From: Blasia pusilla
Taxonomy: Eukaryota; Marchantiophyta; Marchantiopsida; Blasiales
Direction of reading: 5' to 3'
Assembly (NCBI GenBank): GCA_050084515.1
Contig: CM114274.1
Coordinates: 4,712,001 to 4,776,000 of the forward strand
Length of the DNA stretch: 64,000 nucleotides
In this document: piece by piece, positions 37,350 to 48,503 of the stretch
How positions within the stretch are numbered: position 1 is the stretch's first letter
Layout of the letters: each line of letters starts with the position of its first letter
The notes under the pieces: model-generated
What the model was told of the DNA's origin: nothing
What the model saw: the letters and a program-made list of their open reading frames with translations, nothing else
Database searches by the model: none
Translations under genes and position numbers: made by a program

Positions 37350-38660
37350 CCAAAAATCCACCGTCCACCTAGAATATAGCTATGAAGGAAAAAATTTTCA
37401 ATCTAGTGTGAAATAAGACAACACACTCAGCAAGTGCATTGCGCCATGTAAACACTTGATTAATCCTTCTCACAACATTTTTAATGTCGGAAATTTTAGT
37501 CCATTTTGTATCATATACCTCATCAGAGATAAGTGTTAAAAAGAAATCAAGAATACCCCATTTTTGAACCATTTTTTTTAAGTCTTTCAAATGTCAAAGG
37601 TGCCAGTTGGGGCTCCTTGGAATTTTTGCACTGACATTGTCTTTTGATAAGTGCGAATAAAGTTTGTGGTCGGGAAGGCTTGGATATTTTATCTTAAGTT
37701 GACCTAGTTCCCTATTTAAAATACGTGAACGACTATTGGATGTTGTGCAATGGATAATCGCACTTGGTGCATAATCAAGAGATATGGCTTACATAATGCG
37801 TATATATTGAAAAGTTGTTTTTTCCGACCATGAAGATAATCAACAAATGAAGAATGGCCATTGAAGTAACCCCTACGATATGGGAACAAAAATGGGAAAA
37901 TCCCTGTTTCAATAGTGAGTTTTGTGTTAACGGGTACATCATTTTTGTCAATAAGGAATTGTTCCCTAGTGTCTCTATGCTCTCTTAAGAATATACTTCC
38001 GTTATGGAAGATGTCAAATAATTGCCTTCTTTTTATCGTTAGTGAATACTGAACATGTTTCTAAACAATGAGCTCTACATTGTATGGATCGACATCCATA
38101 CTATGGGTTACCTACCCTTTCTCTTGGGATGCCCTCAAAATTGGTTCAACACAAGATGAAGGCAAGATCACAAGGCTACAGGTTGGATTTGGTAGCTCAA
38201 TTAACGGAACATATTGTGACTACAACTCATTGACTCTTAGGTTCATAAGTAAAACATTTATCGCCTTTTGATGTAAAATTTTGGGATCTTTCGAAAGTGG
38301 ATCTTGAAGGTCCCACCCAATAAGTGGGAAATCTATGAGGTAATCAACATGGAAATACCCATTGTACTTTGTATCAATGCCTAACATGGAATCAACTAGG
38401 GACATAAATTGTAGGTAAGGCAAGTTAATATTTTGTATATCACGGATATAAACAAGTGTCTTATAGATATTGTGGGTAGTATCCTCATATCCACCTAAAA
38501 AATGTGCACATAGAAAACATTTTCCAGCAGATGGTGTGATATAACGAATTATCTACCCATTACATAGTGCATATGGCGGGTATGTGTCAACTGTTTTGAT
38601 GCTCATTCTCAATTGACTTGAGTTATAGATATATATTGCCCCGTGGTATCCACAACACTT

Positions 38661-40461
38661 CATCTGCTTAATCAATCATGAGCAATGGGCTTCCCAATTT
38701 TAAAGTAAAGACTCAATCTCAGGCGAGGCAATGCACACATGTTGCCTTAGTTGCTTATCTAAGTGAGAAATTCAAGATATTACGTGAGTTCTATATTCTC
38801 GTAATCTAACTCGTTCTAGTAGTAATTTAGATCTAGAACAAACAACTCTCATGGATGAGGCCATATTTCATCCAATAGCTCAATTCTCGTATAAGTTACC
38901 GATAGCCTACAACGAAAAAGAAGTTGATCATGAAATACTCTTGTAGACCTAGCATGGACTAGGGATATTGTGTTATTGTAGGCATAGTGACGCCATTCGG
39001 ACTTCCATGAAATGATTCCCATCTCAATATGTAGAAATTGATACTTTCCTATTTTTATTTTCGGTTTAGTTATGTGTCGCGTAATATCGATGTAAATAAA
39101 ACTACATGTGTCCTCTGCTATACCTAGTTTGGATGCTCATATCTGGATTGATTTGGTGCAAAATTAGCATATGTTGGTGTACATATATGGATTAGTAGTT
39201 GGCATGCACATGAGCTCTTCAATGTAGGATGGTGCGTTACAAACAACAAAAGTTGTGGTGGAAGAGCGTATTTATATGTACCTTCCCTATTGTAATGTAC
39301 TAGAATTATAAGAATTGATCTTTCTAAGGTGATTTATAGAGTTTGATTCCCAAGAGGATCACGATTATCTGAAAAGAAAGTTAAAGTGTGTCGTTTATGT
39401 GAGTTTGATAGTTATGTTGATACAAAATAGATTCAAACATTCATCCGCTTATTCTCCTTCTTACAAGAACCAAGATTTTCCTTTCCTCTATTCTCTCTAG
39501 TGGAATTGAATTCACGCTCAGGCAGATTGCACTCAACACCACAAAAATTAATAGAGATCTCAACAAGACGATGGCTTCTCCTAGTTTCAGAACTCAATCC
39601 GTCTTGGCAACTACTCTTTGTCGAACAGATTTCTTATAACTTGTTGTTAATTATTCGAGTGGTGAAAGTGCTTTCCGATCCACTCCTCACTCTACAGACC
39701 CAATAAGATGATTCATGAATACACGCCGCACATCAGAATGAAGAAAGGGAATTCTTTACTATTCCATCAAGAATGAGAAAGCTTTGAAGTATATACAAGC
39801 ACAAGAGGATATTACTCCCTTGCTTGTACCATTCCTACAACATAAGGACTTTGTGAGAGAATGATGCTGATAGCTACTTTCATGCTTCTTAACTATCCTT
39901 TGAGACAGTAGTAGTCATAAAGATTTGAAGCGCCTCTTGTGAATGTAGTACCTATTGGGATCTTGTAACTACTTTGATCTACGATTCTCTTATCTTTTCC
40001 TAGGATCTATGTGAATCCCCTAGTTGTAACTGTCCTAACTTCCTATCTGGTCCAAAAAGTCACGTCTCTTCCTAGTCTAACTACTCGCGACCAGTTCTTA
40101 GCTTTGCTCCAAAGTTAGAACCTCTTCTTCTTCCTTTGAGGACGAAGCTCTTCCTCTTTGTCTGAGGACGAAGCACTGCATTCTTCTCGCTTGTTCCAAG
40201 TGCTTCGTTCTTCCCTCTTCTTCTTTGTCGTGCTTCGTTCATGAGCGAAGCACTTCATAAACTGATTCTTTATTAAGCTTTGTTGTCTTTGCCAAGCTTC
40301 GCTCTTGGTCTTTAGACTTCGTTACAACATTTCCCTCTCTCTGCTTTATCCTAGGAGCTTCATAGTCAATTCCAATACTCGTTATTCTTCCAATCCCCAA
40401 AAATCATATGCAAGACAACTTTGTATATACAAACTTTACTTCAAATAGTCCTTATCTTTGA
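38661..40461. other. Intergenic DNA between Helitron relic and gypsy element
   Basis: No gene recognised. 40140-40330 is crowded with GAAGC and CTTCG words and includes GTGCTTCG/CGAAGCAC arms (40230-40237 and 40246-40253, 8-nt loop). The rest is unremarkable AT-rich sequence. Confidence 0.4.
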
Positions 40462-40942
40462 TGTCACATCTGAGTAGCCGATAGGCCGAGATCTATCGTG
40501 GATAGGGCGTAGGAGCCAGCGGATTGTCTTGAGTGTAGCTTTGTTCCAGAGTGTCGGATGAGGTTGAAGATAGGTCCGTTGTGTAGGAACGTCGCTATTG
40601 ACAACTTTCCTGTCGAGGTCTTTCACATCTCGGTGACTTGTTGACCATGTCACCCGCCCCTGGTAACCTGTGGGCGCAAGTTACCAAGAGGATATCTATT
40701 TTTAGGAGAAGAGCCTTTTGGCTCTTCCCAACCCTATATAAGAGAGGAAGATGGCTTTCCTAAGCCATCTTTCTCATGTTGGGCCGTTTAGCACCTCTCT
40801 TGTATGTGTGTGAGATAGGACTAGGGTGCTAGCGTCTAGATTCCTTGATAGCAAAGGGTGATTGAGGCTCGATATGCCGATGTAGATTGAGGAGTGGAGT
40901 TTTAGGCCGGGTGTGCCGTTTTTACTACTCTTTATTTTTACA
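40462..40942 (+). repeat. 5' LTR of the methyltransferase-bearing gypsy element
   Basis: Begins TGTCACATCTGAGTAGCC and ends near TTTTTACA. It contains CCCTATATAAGAG (TATA box, about 40731-40743). Just upstream is a GAAGAGCC/GGCTCTTC hairpin with a TTTT loop (40708-40727), and just downstream an AAGATGGCTT/AAGCCATCTT hairpin with a TCCT loop (40748-40771). No primer-binding site matching a tRNA I know is obvious downstream. Confidence 0.9.
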
Positions 40943-42845
40943 TGAAAAAGATGCCAGGGGCTGGTGGGAATTCGTTGTTTGCAGGTAGGCAAGCAAGTTG
41001 CCTCAGTCAGGAGCCCCTAGAGACACGTGTGTTATGGGCGTTGGTCATTTTTCTATTTGGAAGACCGTGCGCGGAAGCGCTGCTCATTTTTCCCAGATTT
41101 TTCCTGGTAGCGGACTAGGATATGGCAGTAGCAGTGTAGCGGTAGTAGCGCTCAAGTGTAGAGCAGAGAGTATCATCAACGGGGGAGCGATGAATGTCGG
41201 AAAATTTGGGAAGGAGAGAGTTTGTGCGTTCATACCTTGCAGTCGCGGAGGGGCTAGTTAGGGCGCGGCCGATCTAGGATTAGGTCGTGGCTTACACATA
41301 CGTAGTTGTCGATGGACCTAACCGGTTAGGTCTAAACAGACGTAGGGAGTTAGGGAGGCACGCCGCTTAGGAGGGCATGTAAAGCGGGCAGAGGCATCGG
41401 AGCCGTGGGAGTAGCATCACTGGAGTTGCAAGGACCAGGAGTAACAGCCGGCAGAAGCTCAAACAGAAGCCGGCGGAGGCCCCTGCATAGGGATGCGGAC
41501 CAAGGAGGCAGAAACATAGGGGATGGGCACATTTAAGCTTCGAGGGGATTCAAGCTGCCTCAAGCTGCCACACAGTTAGGATCGGAAGTAGGTCGCGTGA
41601 AGAGCCGTGCGCTAAGGCGTATACCAAAGGTGGGTGAAATAGGCATGTACCTATAGGAACGGGTGTACTTGGCAGTAAGGGCCGCATAGGGCCACGAAGT
41701 CCCTTCATAGGGAGGAGTGCATGAGGGAAGGCATGAGGGAGAAGCAGGTTGTTGCCGCATAGGGCTGCGTGCTCTCAACGGGCCACATAGACCCAAGGTT
41801 GCGTCTGGCAGGGGAGTTAGTCGGGAGGAGCCGAAGGAGTAGCAAGGCTCTTGAGGGAGCCGTGCTGAGGACGGGATGGAAGAGGGCGTGTGAAGAGCCC
41901 ATTAGCGGGAGTTAAAGCGTCCATAGGGATGCGTGTGGGTAGCGCGTATACGTGGAGACTAGGTAGAGCAAGGGCGTTGGCGTCGGCTGCGGTAGAAGTA
42001 GAGACGTGGTTCGGGGCTGCGGGGTTAGTTGGGCTACGCGGTGAGGATACCATGTAGTCAGTGTATGGGGTAGGAGAAAACACGTAGTAGAGATGCTTAT
42101 GTAGTTATGAGAGCTACGTGGTTGAGCGGGCTTGTATGGAGTTTTTCAGCTTTGAGATTTTACGGAGATTATATTTGGAAGAGTGCATTGATTTTCGGCG
42201 AGGTGGGTGAGTTATACCCACAATTTGTGACGAGAGTTTGTCGGTCGTTGTGAGTCGTTTAGGGAATCGACTTGGTAGTTCTTTGCCGATTGTGGGTGCG
42301 AGGGTTGTGATGGAGACACACATGCCGATGTTGATGGGAGGTTTGACGTGTTGGTCGAGGAGAGTGTTGTGTTGCGGAGGTTGCCGCACCACATGGAGGA
42401 GTGTGTGTTGATGGTGCCATAGGTTGGAGGGCGTGATCAAGTTACCCATTCGCATCCCTTTTCCCGCACTTATCTTGTGTGATTGAGAGTGTTGGGTTGG
42501 GTAGTAGCTGGTGCTAGATGGGTGCAATTATGGTGACGAGTGTGGACTCCTTTCATGTGTAGCATGTTGGTGGATATACGGCGGTTTCCGAGGACGGGTC
42601 ACGTGTATGATTCGAGAGTGTTATTGGTTTACGTGAGTTAGTTGGGAGGCTCATGGTGAGCCCAAGTGTTGAGTGTGCGTGAGATCGGGTGTGTCGTGAC
42701 GGGATTATCATTAGCGTTGGTGAGCTAGTGAGGAGTGTGGGAGACTCTCGGTGAGTCTGAGTGCTTGAGCGGGTGAGACAGGGTTGTCATCACAACGTTC
42801 TTCCAGGGTTAAGAAGAACGGGGTAGTGCAAGCAATAGTAGTGGT
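40943..42845 (+). other. Long G-rich untranslated leader of the gypsy element
   Basis: About 1.9 kb between the 5' LTR and the gag start without plausible coding on the plus strand. The plus strand is strongly G-over-C biased (AGGGAG, GGAGGC, TAGGGATGCG words recur). Open frames on the minus strand are Pro/Ser/Thr-rich shadows of that bias. Long leaders occur in large plant gypsy elements and may hold packaging signals; nothing specific is identified here. Confidence 0.55.
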
Positions 42846-43825
42846 GTGACACGGAGTGGAATGAGATACCGAGGGGTTACGAGTGAGGAGCTACCTCGAC
42901 ATCCATCCGTGGCTGGATCATCATCACTAGACACCGCGTCTGGTGACGAGATCAAAGACGAGGTAGTATCACTTGGCAGGAGATGGACGACATTGGCCAT
43001 GGGGGCATGCATCGTTTCTCCAGTGCAGTGGGCACCATCAACTTAGGAGATTTTATCCAAGAGTTCGACACGTGGTGCGACTTCCAGGAGATACGGACTG
43101 CGACAAGGTTCAACCCTTTCATGGCGTGGAAGGGGTTGTTCCTACACTTGGAGGGTCCTCTCATGGATGATTATATGGAGTTTCGATCACTATATTTAGT
43201 AGAGATCGATGGTTGGAGGATGTATCAGGTTCCAGGATATGTGTCCACTAGTGGTCGTGAGGCATATGATGGGATCGTGAGAGGAGAGAGACCCACACCA
43301 TTAGCCCAGAGACTAGATGGAGAGGAGGGCATTGAGATAGGCAATGTGGCAGAGACCTCAGGTGGTAAAGGGCCACCCAGCTTCAGTCCCAGAGTGGAGT
43401 TCTTTTGACAGTTGGGGAAGAACTACCAAGGGATACGCACCGACAAGTTGAAGAGTCTACAGGATTTTTAGTGATGATCGGGTGAGAATAGGAGACAGGA
43501 ATTCACGCGCATGAGGAGGCTGATCATTGCTACGTATGGAGTGATTGAGGCGCAGTCAGTCCAGTATTGGTACAAGGTTGTAAACCGAGAACTACGGAGG
43601 AGAGTTCAAGATGCGGTACTAATTCACACAACAAAGCCCACATTGAAGGTGGGCTTTGATTTGTATGAGCCTATTGAGCTCAACATGAGTGAGGAGCAGG
43701 AAGTGACCGCTGGATTTTCTCGAGAGTCGACGGGTCCACGAGCGACGGTGCTCATAGATGCCACAGCGAGCACCAGTACCACAGGAGTGGGCCAGTGTGC
43801 CCAGAGAGCCGGAAGGGTATCGTGA
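42846..43825 (+). pseudogene. Gypsy gag (capsid) remnant
   Basis: An N-terminal TRSGMRYRG near 42849, where the start codon now reads GTG, leads through one frameshift into a capsid-like stretch. That stretch has INLGDFIQEFDTWCDFQEI and MAWKGLFLHLEGPLMDDYME (42983-43408). After a TGA it continues in the same frame with LGKNYQGIRTDKLKSLQDF, EFTRMRRLIIATYGVIEAQS and VVNRELRRRVQDAV (to about 43620), typical retrotransposon capsid helices. Stops interrupt it at 43406 and near 43470. Confidence 0.8.
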
Positions 43826-43874
43826 GCCTATGAGGCAACGACCCGTACCTACATATGTTGCCCAGTAGGGACTG

Positions 43875-44070
43875 ATGTTGTCTTGTTGGACGTGTGGAGG
43901 GGCCCATAGGCAGAGAGACTACACACAGCATGGGAGAGGACCACAAGCGCCTCCGATTGCTCGAGAACCACAGAGGATGGCCCCACCACAGTACCAGTAT
44001 GACTATTGCCACAAATATGGTCACACTAGGGATAGATGTTTTGACCTTCATCGAGAGGCACTTCCAAAGG
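43875..44070 (+). pseudogene. Double zinc knuckle of gag
   Basis: CWTCGGAHRQRDY is a knuckle whose last Cys is now Tyr. YDYCHKYGHTRDRC is a second knuckle whose first Cys is now Tyr. TGT to TAT (G to A) explains both losses. Spacing of about 30 residues and the following Gly/Arg-rich linker (GGGSLGGGRGLIPGRGARG) are usual for nucleocapsid regions that bind genomic RNA. Confidence 0.85.
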
Positions 44071-44867
44071 TAGGCCAAGGGACCGGGGGCGGTAGTCTTG
44101 GAGGAGGTCGGGGACTTATTCCTGGACGTGGTGCTAGAGGACAACCACCAGCCAGAGGAGATGGAGGAGGAGCACCAGAGTCGGCACCTCTCTCAGGCAT
44201 CGATCAGTTGGAGCAGAGGATTGCGGCCATGATGATGATGTAGCTCACGGAAGGCACGGAGCCCCGAGCAGCTAGTGTGGCTCCAGGTTCTACCTCTTAC
44301 CCTTACCCAGATGAGGATCTCGCTAGTATGGGGTTTATGTGTAGTACAGCTGAGGTTGAGGCTGCTGCACTGGTGACTCGGGGTGTTGCGAGAGGCACCG
44401 AGCCATCGAGAGGTGGAGTTGAGATTGACCCAACGGAGGGGACCAATGGGCGGCAGGTCAGGGTTCCACAGTCATTCACATTGTCGGAGGCACTACACAC
44501 ACCATCGATGGTGCCTACAACTCAAGCAATTACGTCGATGTCGCGAGGAGTTGGAGTGACAACTCCTATGCCATCTCAAGTAAAGTCAATGTCGACCATA
44601 GTGTTGGAGGTTGCCACCAGAGTGAGCCAGACTCCGCTATTTTCCGCCATAGAGTTGGCGACGTTGGGAGTTGGACCAGCTGAGGTGTTCCGGCTAGCCG
44701 CCACGTTGTGTGAGCGTGGAGAGGTGACTGCCTCTTGTTCACAGGTAGTTGAGGAGGTGGTGGACTTGCTCTCAGAGCAGGTGCAAGGGACGTTCCCCAC
44801 AGAGTCATGGCATGTAGCGGCGGAAAAGTTGGTAGATATGCCAACTTGACCGGCCATAGAGCGAGCA

Positions 44868-45385
44868 GTGGTGACACCTGGAGTAGTGTTACTGGATAAC
44901 CGAGTTAGAGTATTTTGCTTGGTTAGTCCGACAGGGAGAGTATACCACCTGCAGCGCATCCTACTCGATTCGGGAGCGCAACTCTTGATGTTAGGGAAGG
45001 CGGCGTGTTTAGCGTTGGGGTTACGGAAGGCCGACATTGAGCCTTGTCCCTTCCAGATACAGACCTCGATTGGGGGCATGTCATCCACGCAGTATATGAC
45101 TCGACAAGAGATAGTTGTCAGAGTCCAACCAGAGCATGCGACGGATAGTGCTATGGTGCGCACACGACACCAACTAAGTCGTACAATGTGTTGGTGGGGA
45201 GTACAATGTTATATCCCCTAGGATTCATCCTAGACTTATGGGAGGAGACCGTTGCTTATCGGCCAGGGTGGCGGTCAGGTGATGGGTGGATGAGTCAGTT
45301 ACCGATGGAGTTTGCGAGACGAGGTGGTCGATCACGAGACGAGTCTGTGACCACGTTGGAAACTTTCACAGGTAGTGTTAAATGA
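44868..45385 (+). pseudogene. Gypsy aspartic protease
   Basis: Reading ILLDSGAQLLMLGKAA carries the catalytic D-S-G (Asp codon 44967-44969) and the Leu-Gly turn. It is followed by the beta strands VRVQPEHATDS and, after a frameshift near 45190, NVLVGSTMLYPLGFILDLW, the conserved C-terminal strand of this protease type. It is the only domain between the Ser/Thr-rich linker and the methyltransferase. Apart from the frameshift it is well preserved. Confidence 0.9.
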
Positions 45386-45682
45386 CCATGAAATTTGTTG
45401 GAGGGGAACTCATATGCAGAGGATGTCCCAATAGCGGATAGTCCCACGGCGAGACATGCCATGGCGGATGTCTCTTCCCATGTTGGCAAGACCTCTTCAC
45501 CATTGTAGGGTACAACTCGAGAGCTATAGAGGAGTGCCGACGACCTCGTGAGGCACGCGTGGAGTCATGCCTTTATCCCGGAACAACGAGATTAAGGTGG
45601 CGATCGGGCCCTTGGAGTGGAGACGTTGACCCCACTGGATACCACACCCGTTGTGTGGCAGTGTCTAGAGGAAGGTGTTAGG

Positions 45683-46649
45683 ATGTTAGATCTTTTCGAA
45701 GGGATTAGCAGAGGATTGGCTGTGGTATTGCATGCAGGCATACGGGTGCATTAGTATCTTTATGTGGAGAGAGATGAGACCGCGTGGCGAGTATCATTAC
45801 GTCACATAACAAGATTGGTCCAGAGGTATCCTGAGTTGTTGCCACTATCTGCAGTACGGGGATATCAACGTACACTACTCGCCGACATCTCTTTGGTGGG
45901 GGTGCAGGATCTGGATAGAGTTGGCACCATTCATTTGGTGATTGCTCGATGGACATGTCACGGTCATTCATCAGCTTGTCGAGGGTTTGGATTGCAGGAT
46001 CCAAGGTCATGGATGTTTTGGGAGATGTTGCAAGTAGTACGACACTTGCAAGAGAGTTAGACATGTTCTTCGGCATATATTTTGGAGAAAGTGCCATTGT
46101 TGGGAGACACTCGTGCACATGTGATGACGAGTGTGCATCAGGTGAGGTCTTGGTTGGGACCTTGTGTTGTTAGATGCAGCGAGAGTTGGATCACGCGTCC
46201 ATCATCCATGACTATAGTGGACGAACCAAATACCATCAGAGGTACTGAGTCGAGGATACGATGGAGTCCAAAGAGCACCACATCTCATAGTGGATGCTAT
46301 TTTGGGCCTAGCGCGTCGATCTCAGGTGATGACGCGGGATGATAGACCATCGTTGGCGATGGCCAATAGGATGGGGGAGTTGAGGGCAGCCTTAGCTATG
46401 CTGGTAAGCTTCCCAACATCCCATGCCTTTAGTCAAGGAGGGCCAGGCATGATTTGGGATAAGGTGAACCAAGCATTGGAGGAGCCTACAGGAGATAAGC
46501 GCGAGCGCGCCATGGGGTTCGCTACAGGTACTACGGCGGTGCCAAGTATGACTAAGGCATCCCGGAGGCAGGTTTTGGGGCAGGAAATGGACCTCAACTG
46601 TCTCACATGGATAGTCAGCCTAGGTATGGCTAAGCAGAGACAGATGTGA
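45683..46649 (+). pseudogene. C5-cytosine DNA methyltransferase domain inside the gypsy polyprotein
   Basis: DNMT-type enzymes transfer a methyl group from S-adenosylmethionine to cytosine. Motif I is MLDLFEGISRGLAVVLHAGI (FEG at 45695-45703), and motif II is YLYVERDE. Motif IV is LVIARWTCHGHSSA, with the catalytic Cys at 45956-45958 (the usual PCQ reads TCH), continuing RGFGLQDPRSWMFWEM (motif V region). Motif VI is YILEKVP (46076-46096, ENV reading EKV). After a frameshift near 46168, RVGSRVHHP corresponds to motif VIII. ERAMGFATGTT and RRQVLGQEMDLNCLTWIV correspond to IX and X. The I-to-X order excludes the rearranged DRM type; motif I looks DNMT3-like. In-frame stops are at about 45751, 46058, 46209 and 46215. 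It lies between protease and RT in the same orientation and nearly the same frame as the element. Confidence 0.9.
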
Positions 46650-46959
46650 GTGTCATCCATGTCGTCACGTCCACGAGTTGGATCATTGCCTATTGGGTCT
46701 GTACAGGCATTGGCTAGGGGCGGGACAAGGAGAGATAGGCACCCATGGACTTCCTGGGACGTCGTTTGAGCGGAGAGTGCGAAGGCGGCCAGAGCAGCAC
46801 ATATTCATTTTTGGATGTGGAGCATGGGGTAGGAGATCAAAGTGGGGTGGATGTTGTGGAGGTGGCTAGGGTTGCTACATAGCAACCAAAGCCGGAGGTT
46901 ACGTCCTCTCCGAGTGAGGTCACGATGGAGACTTGGGAGCTTGTGATAGGTCTCAAGTT

Positions 46960-47850
46960 GATAGGAGGAGAGCGACGATAAGTTCATAGATTGCTAAGAG
47001 GGCATGTCAATTGTTTTGCCTTCAGTATGAGAGACTTGGGTACGCTGAAGGGTCCCGGGATACAGATTGAGTTGGCTAGTGATACGCCGATCTTTTGTCG
47101 ACCCTATAGGTATTCTGATATGGAGCGAGCCTTGATTCAAAGCTAGAGTGAGGACTTGTTGGAGGCAAGACTTGTGGAGTTATCACATGGGGAGTATGCA
47201 TCTGCCACAGTCATGCCAACAAAGAAGGATAAGTATTGCAATTGGATGGATAGGCAGATGTGTGGAGATTACCATCTTATCAACCGACATATGAGGTCAG
47301 ATCGGTACGCCATGCCTACTCCTAAGGAGATCTTTGATGCGGTAGGGCATGCAAAGATCTTCAATACTTTAGATCTCCATGCTGGTTATCATGAGCTTTC
47401 TATCAGGTTGGAGGACAAGGAGAAGACAACATTATGGGGGATAAATCGGTTCGGGAGAGATTTCTTGTAGCAGTGGCGGTTCTTACCATTTGGGTTGAAG
47501 AATGGGCCTGCGGAGTTTTAGAGAGTGATGGATAGGATTTTGGCTAGCTTGGATTTTGTACGATGTTACATAGATGATATTCTTATCTTCACTTCCATGG
47601 TTGAGGAGCATGAGCGACACTTGGAGGAGGTGTTTCGGCGATTGCAGTTACATGGACTGAAGTTACATCCAGGCAAGTGCAGATTCTTTCAAGAGCAGAT
47701 TGAGAACTTGGGACACACCATATACCCAAAGTGGGTCAGGCGTTCAGTAGAGGAAGATGGAGGCTATTGTGCAGATTCCACGCTCTACAGATGTGAGTCG
47801 GGCCCGAGAATTTCTTGGATTGGCGAACTTCTATCGACGGTATGTTAAGG
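46960..47850 (+). pseudogene. Gypsy reverse transcriptase
   Basis: Readings in order: RPYRYSDMERALI, RQMCGDYHLINRHMRSDRYA (fingers), KIFNTLDLHAGYHELSI (first catalytic Asp), FLPFGLKNGPAEF, and RCYIDDILIFTS with the catalytic YIDD at 47567-47578. GLKLHPGKCRFFQEQIENLG (thumb) follows. Stops at about 47468 and 47519 and a frameshift near 47740 interrupt it. The catalytic residues are intact, so decay is modest compared with the other elements in the window. Confidence 0.95.
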
Positions 47851-48365
47851 GTTTTAGTGCGATCGCAAAGTCTTTGACCTTGTTGACGAGACTTGATCAG
47901 GTTTGGTTGTGGGGAGATGATCAAGAGCGAGCATTTCAAAAGCTCAAGGACAGTTGACGTCCTCATCCATTTTACAGAGACCGATTAGGGGTCGCCCATT
48001 CCAATTACATACGGATTGGAGCATGTTGGGTCTAGGAGCAGTGCTTACTCAAAGGGATGACAAGGAGAGGGAGTTTGTTGTGGCTTATGCAAGCCGATTG
48101 AATAACATTGAAGAGGCGAAGTACAAGCTCCTACAAGGGAGAGTTCTTGGATGAAGTGTGGGCCGTGGCACATTTCAGGTCCTATTTATTTGGCAATCCT
48201 TTCACACTTATCATTGATCATCAACCGTTGAGGTGGTTGATAGAGTTGAAAAGCTTACGGGAAAGCTTGCCAGGTGGGCTCTATTACTACAGGAGTATGA
48301 GTTTGAGGTGGTTCATAGGCCAGGTCGGCTGAACCAAGATGCGGATAGGTTGAGTCGTAACCCAT
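47757..48365 (+). pseudogene. RNase H and connection region
   Basis: AREFLGLANFYRRYVKGFS and the region up to QERAFQKLK form the RT/RNase H connection. FQLHTDWSMLGLGAVLTQ carries the first RNase H Asp, where the usual D-A-S reads D-W-S. FVVAYASRLNN and, after a frameshift near 48130, FTLIIDHQPLRWL complete the domain. YEFEVVHRPGRLNQDADRLS is the conserved tail before the integrase. Confidence 0.93.
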
Positions 48366-48503
48366 GTCCGAGTGAGAGAGACGACACAGAAGCTCGATGG
48401 CACGGAGAGAGTGATGAGAAGATGGTGCCCGGTTGGCGTGCATTTGCCTATCTTTGTTGGTTGACTATGGTAGGTCAGTCGGAGGTGATGATTCCAATGG
48501 TGG

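Larger units (their letters stand above)
36480..38660 (-). mobile_element. Helitron remnant (Rep N-terminal and HUH region)
   Basis: Minus-strand readings follow Helitron protein order. First is an N-terminal region with CGYHGANIYIYNSSQL (about 38650-38595), then FPFLFPYRRGYFNG near 37890 (the conserved 'FP.LFP.G.G' segment). LDFFLTLISDE (within 37590-37369) is the 'PTFFLTLSANE' motif. Next come GRGSLHSHIILWV near 37290 (HUH-type metal-binding motif), CREGACIINAPYFCMDFP, TYYRPSKEHCNVIPYHPV and LLLWGAHMNLQRVTNVYW (37156-36875). Stops and frame changes separate the blocks. Helitrons replicate as rolling circles using the Rep nuclease fused to a helicase; the helicase is not seen here, nor are the terminal hairpin and CTRR end. 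Confidence 0.85.

Noticed and set aside
41350-42527. Several Pro/Ser/Thr-rich minus-strand frames of 60-137 codons
   Set aside because: They reflect the G-biased leader of the gypsy element read on the other strand; no starts, domains or codon pattern support them.
44303-45163. Minus-strand frames up to 195 codons over the gag-protease linker
   Set aside because: Antisense shadows of the gypsy polyprotein, whose plus-strand reading has recognisable motifs.
45764-46342. Idea that the methyltransferase block is a separate host gene or nested insertion
   Set aside because: It has the same orientation, has no intron signals, poly-A tail or target-site duplication around it, and is flanked directly by protease and RT of the same element in compatible frames.
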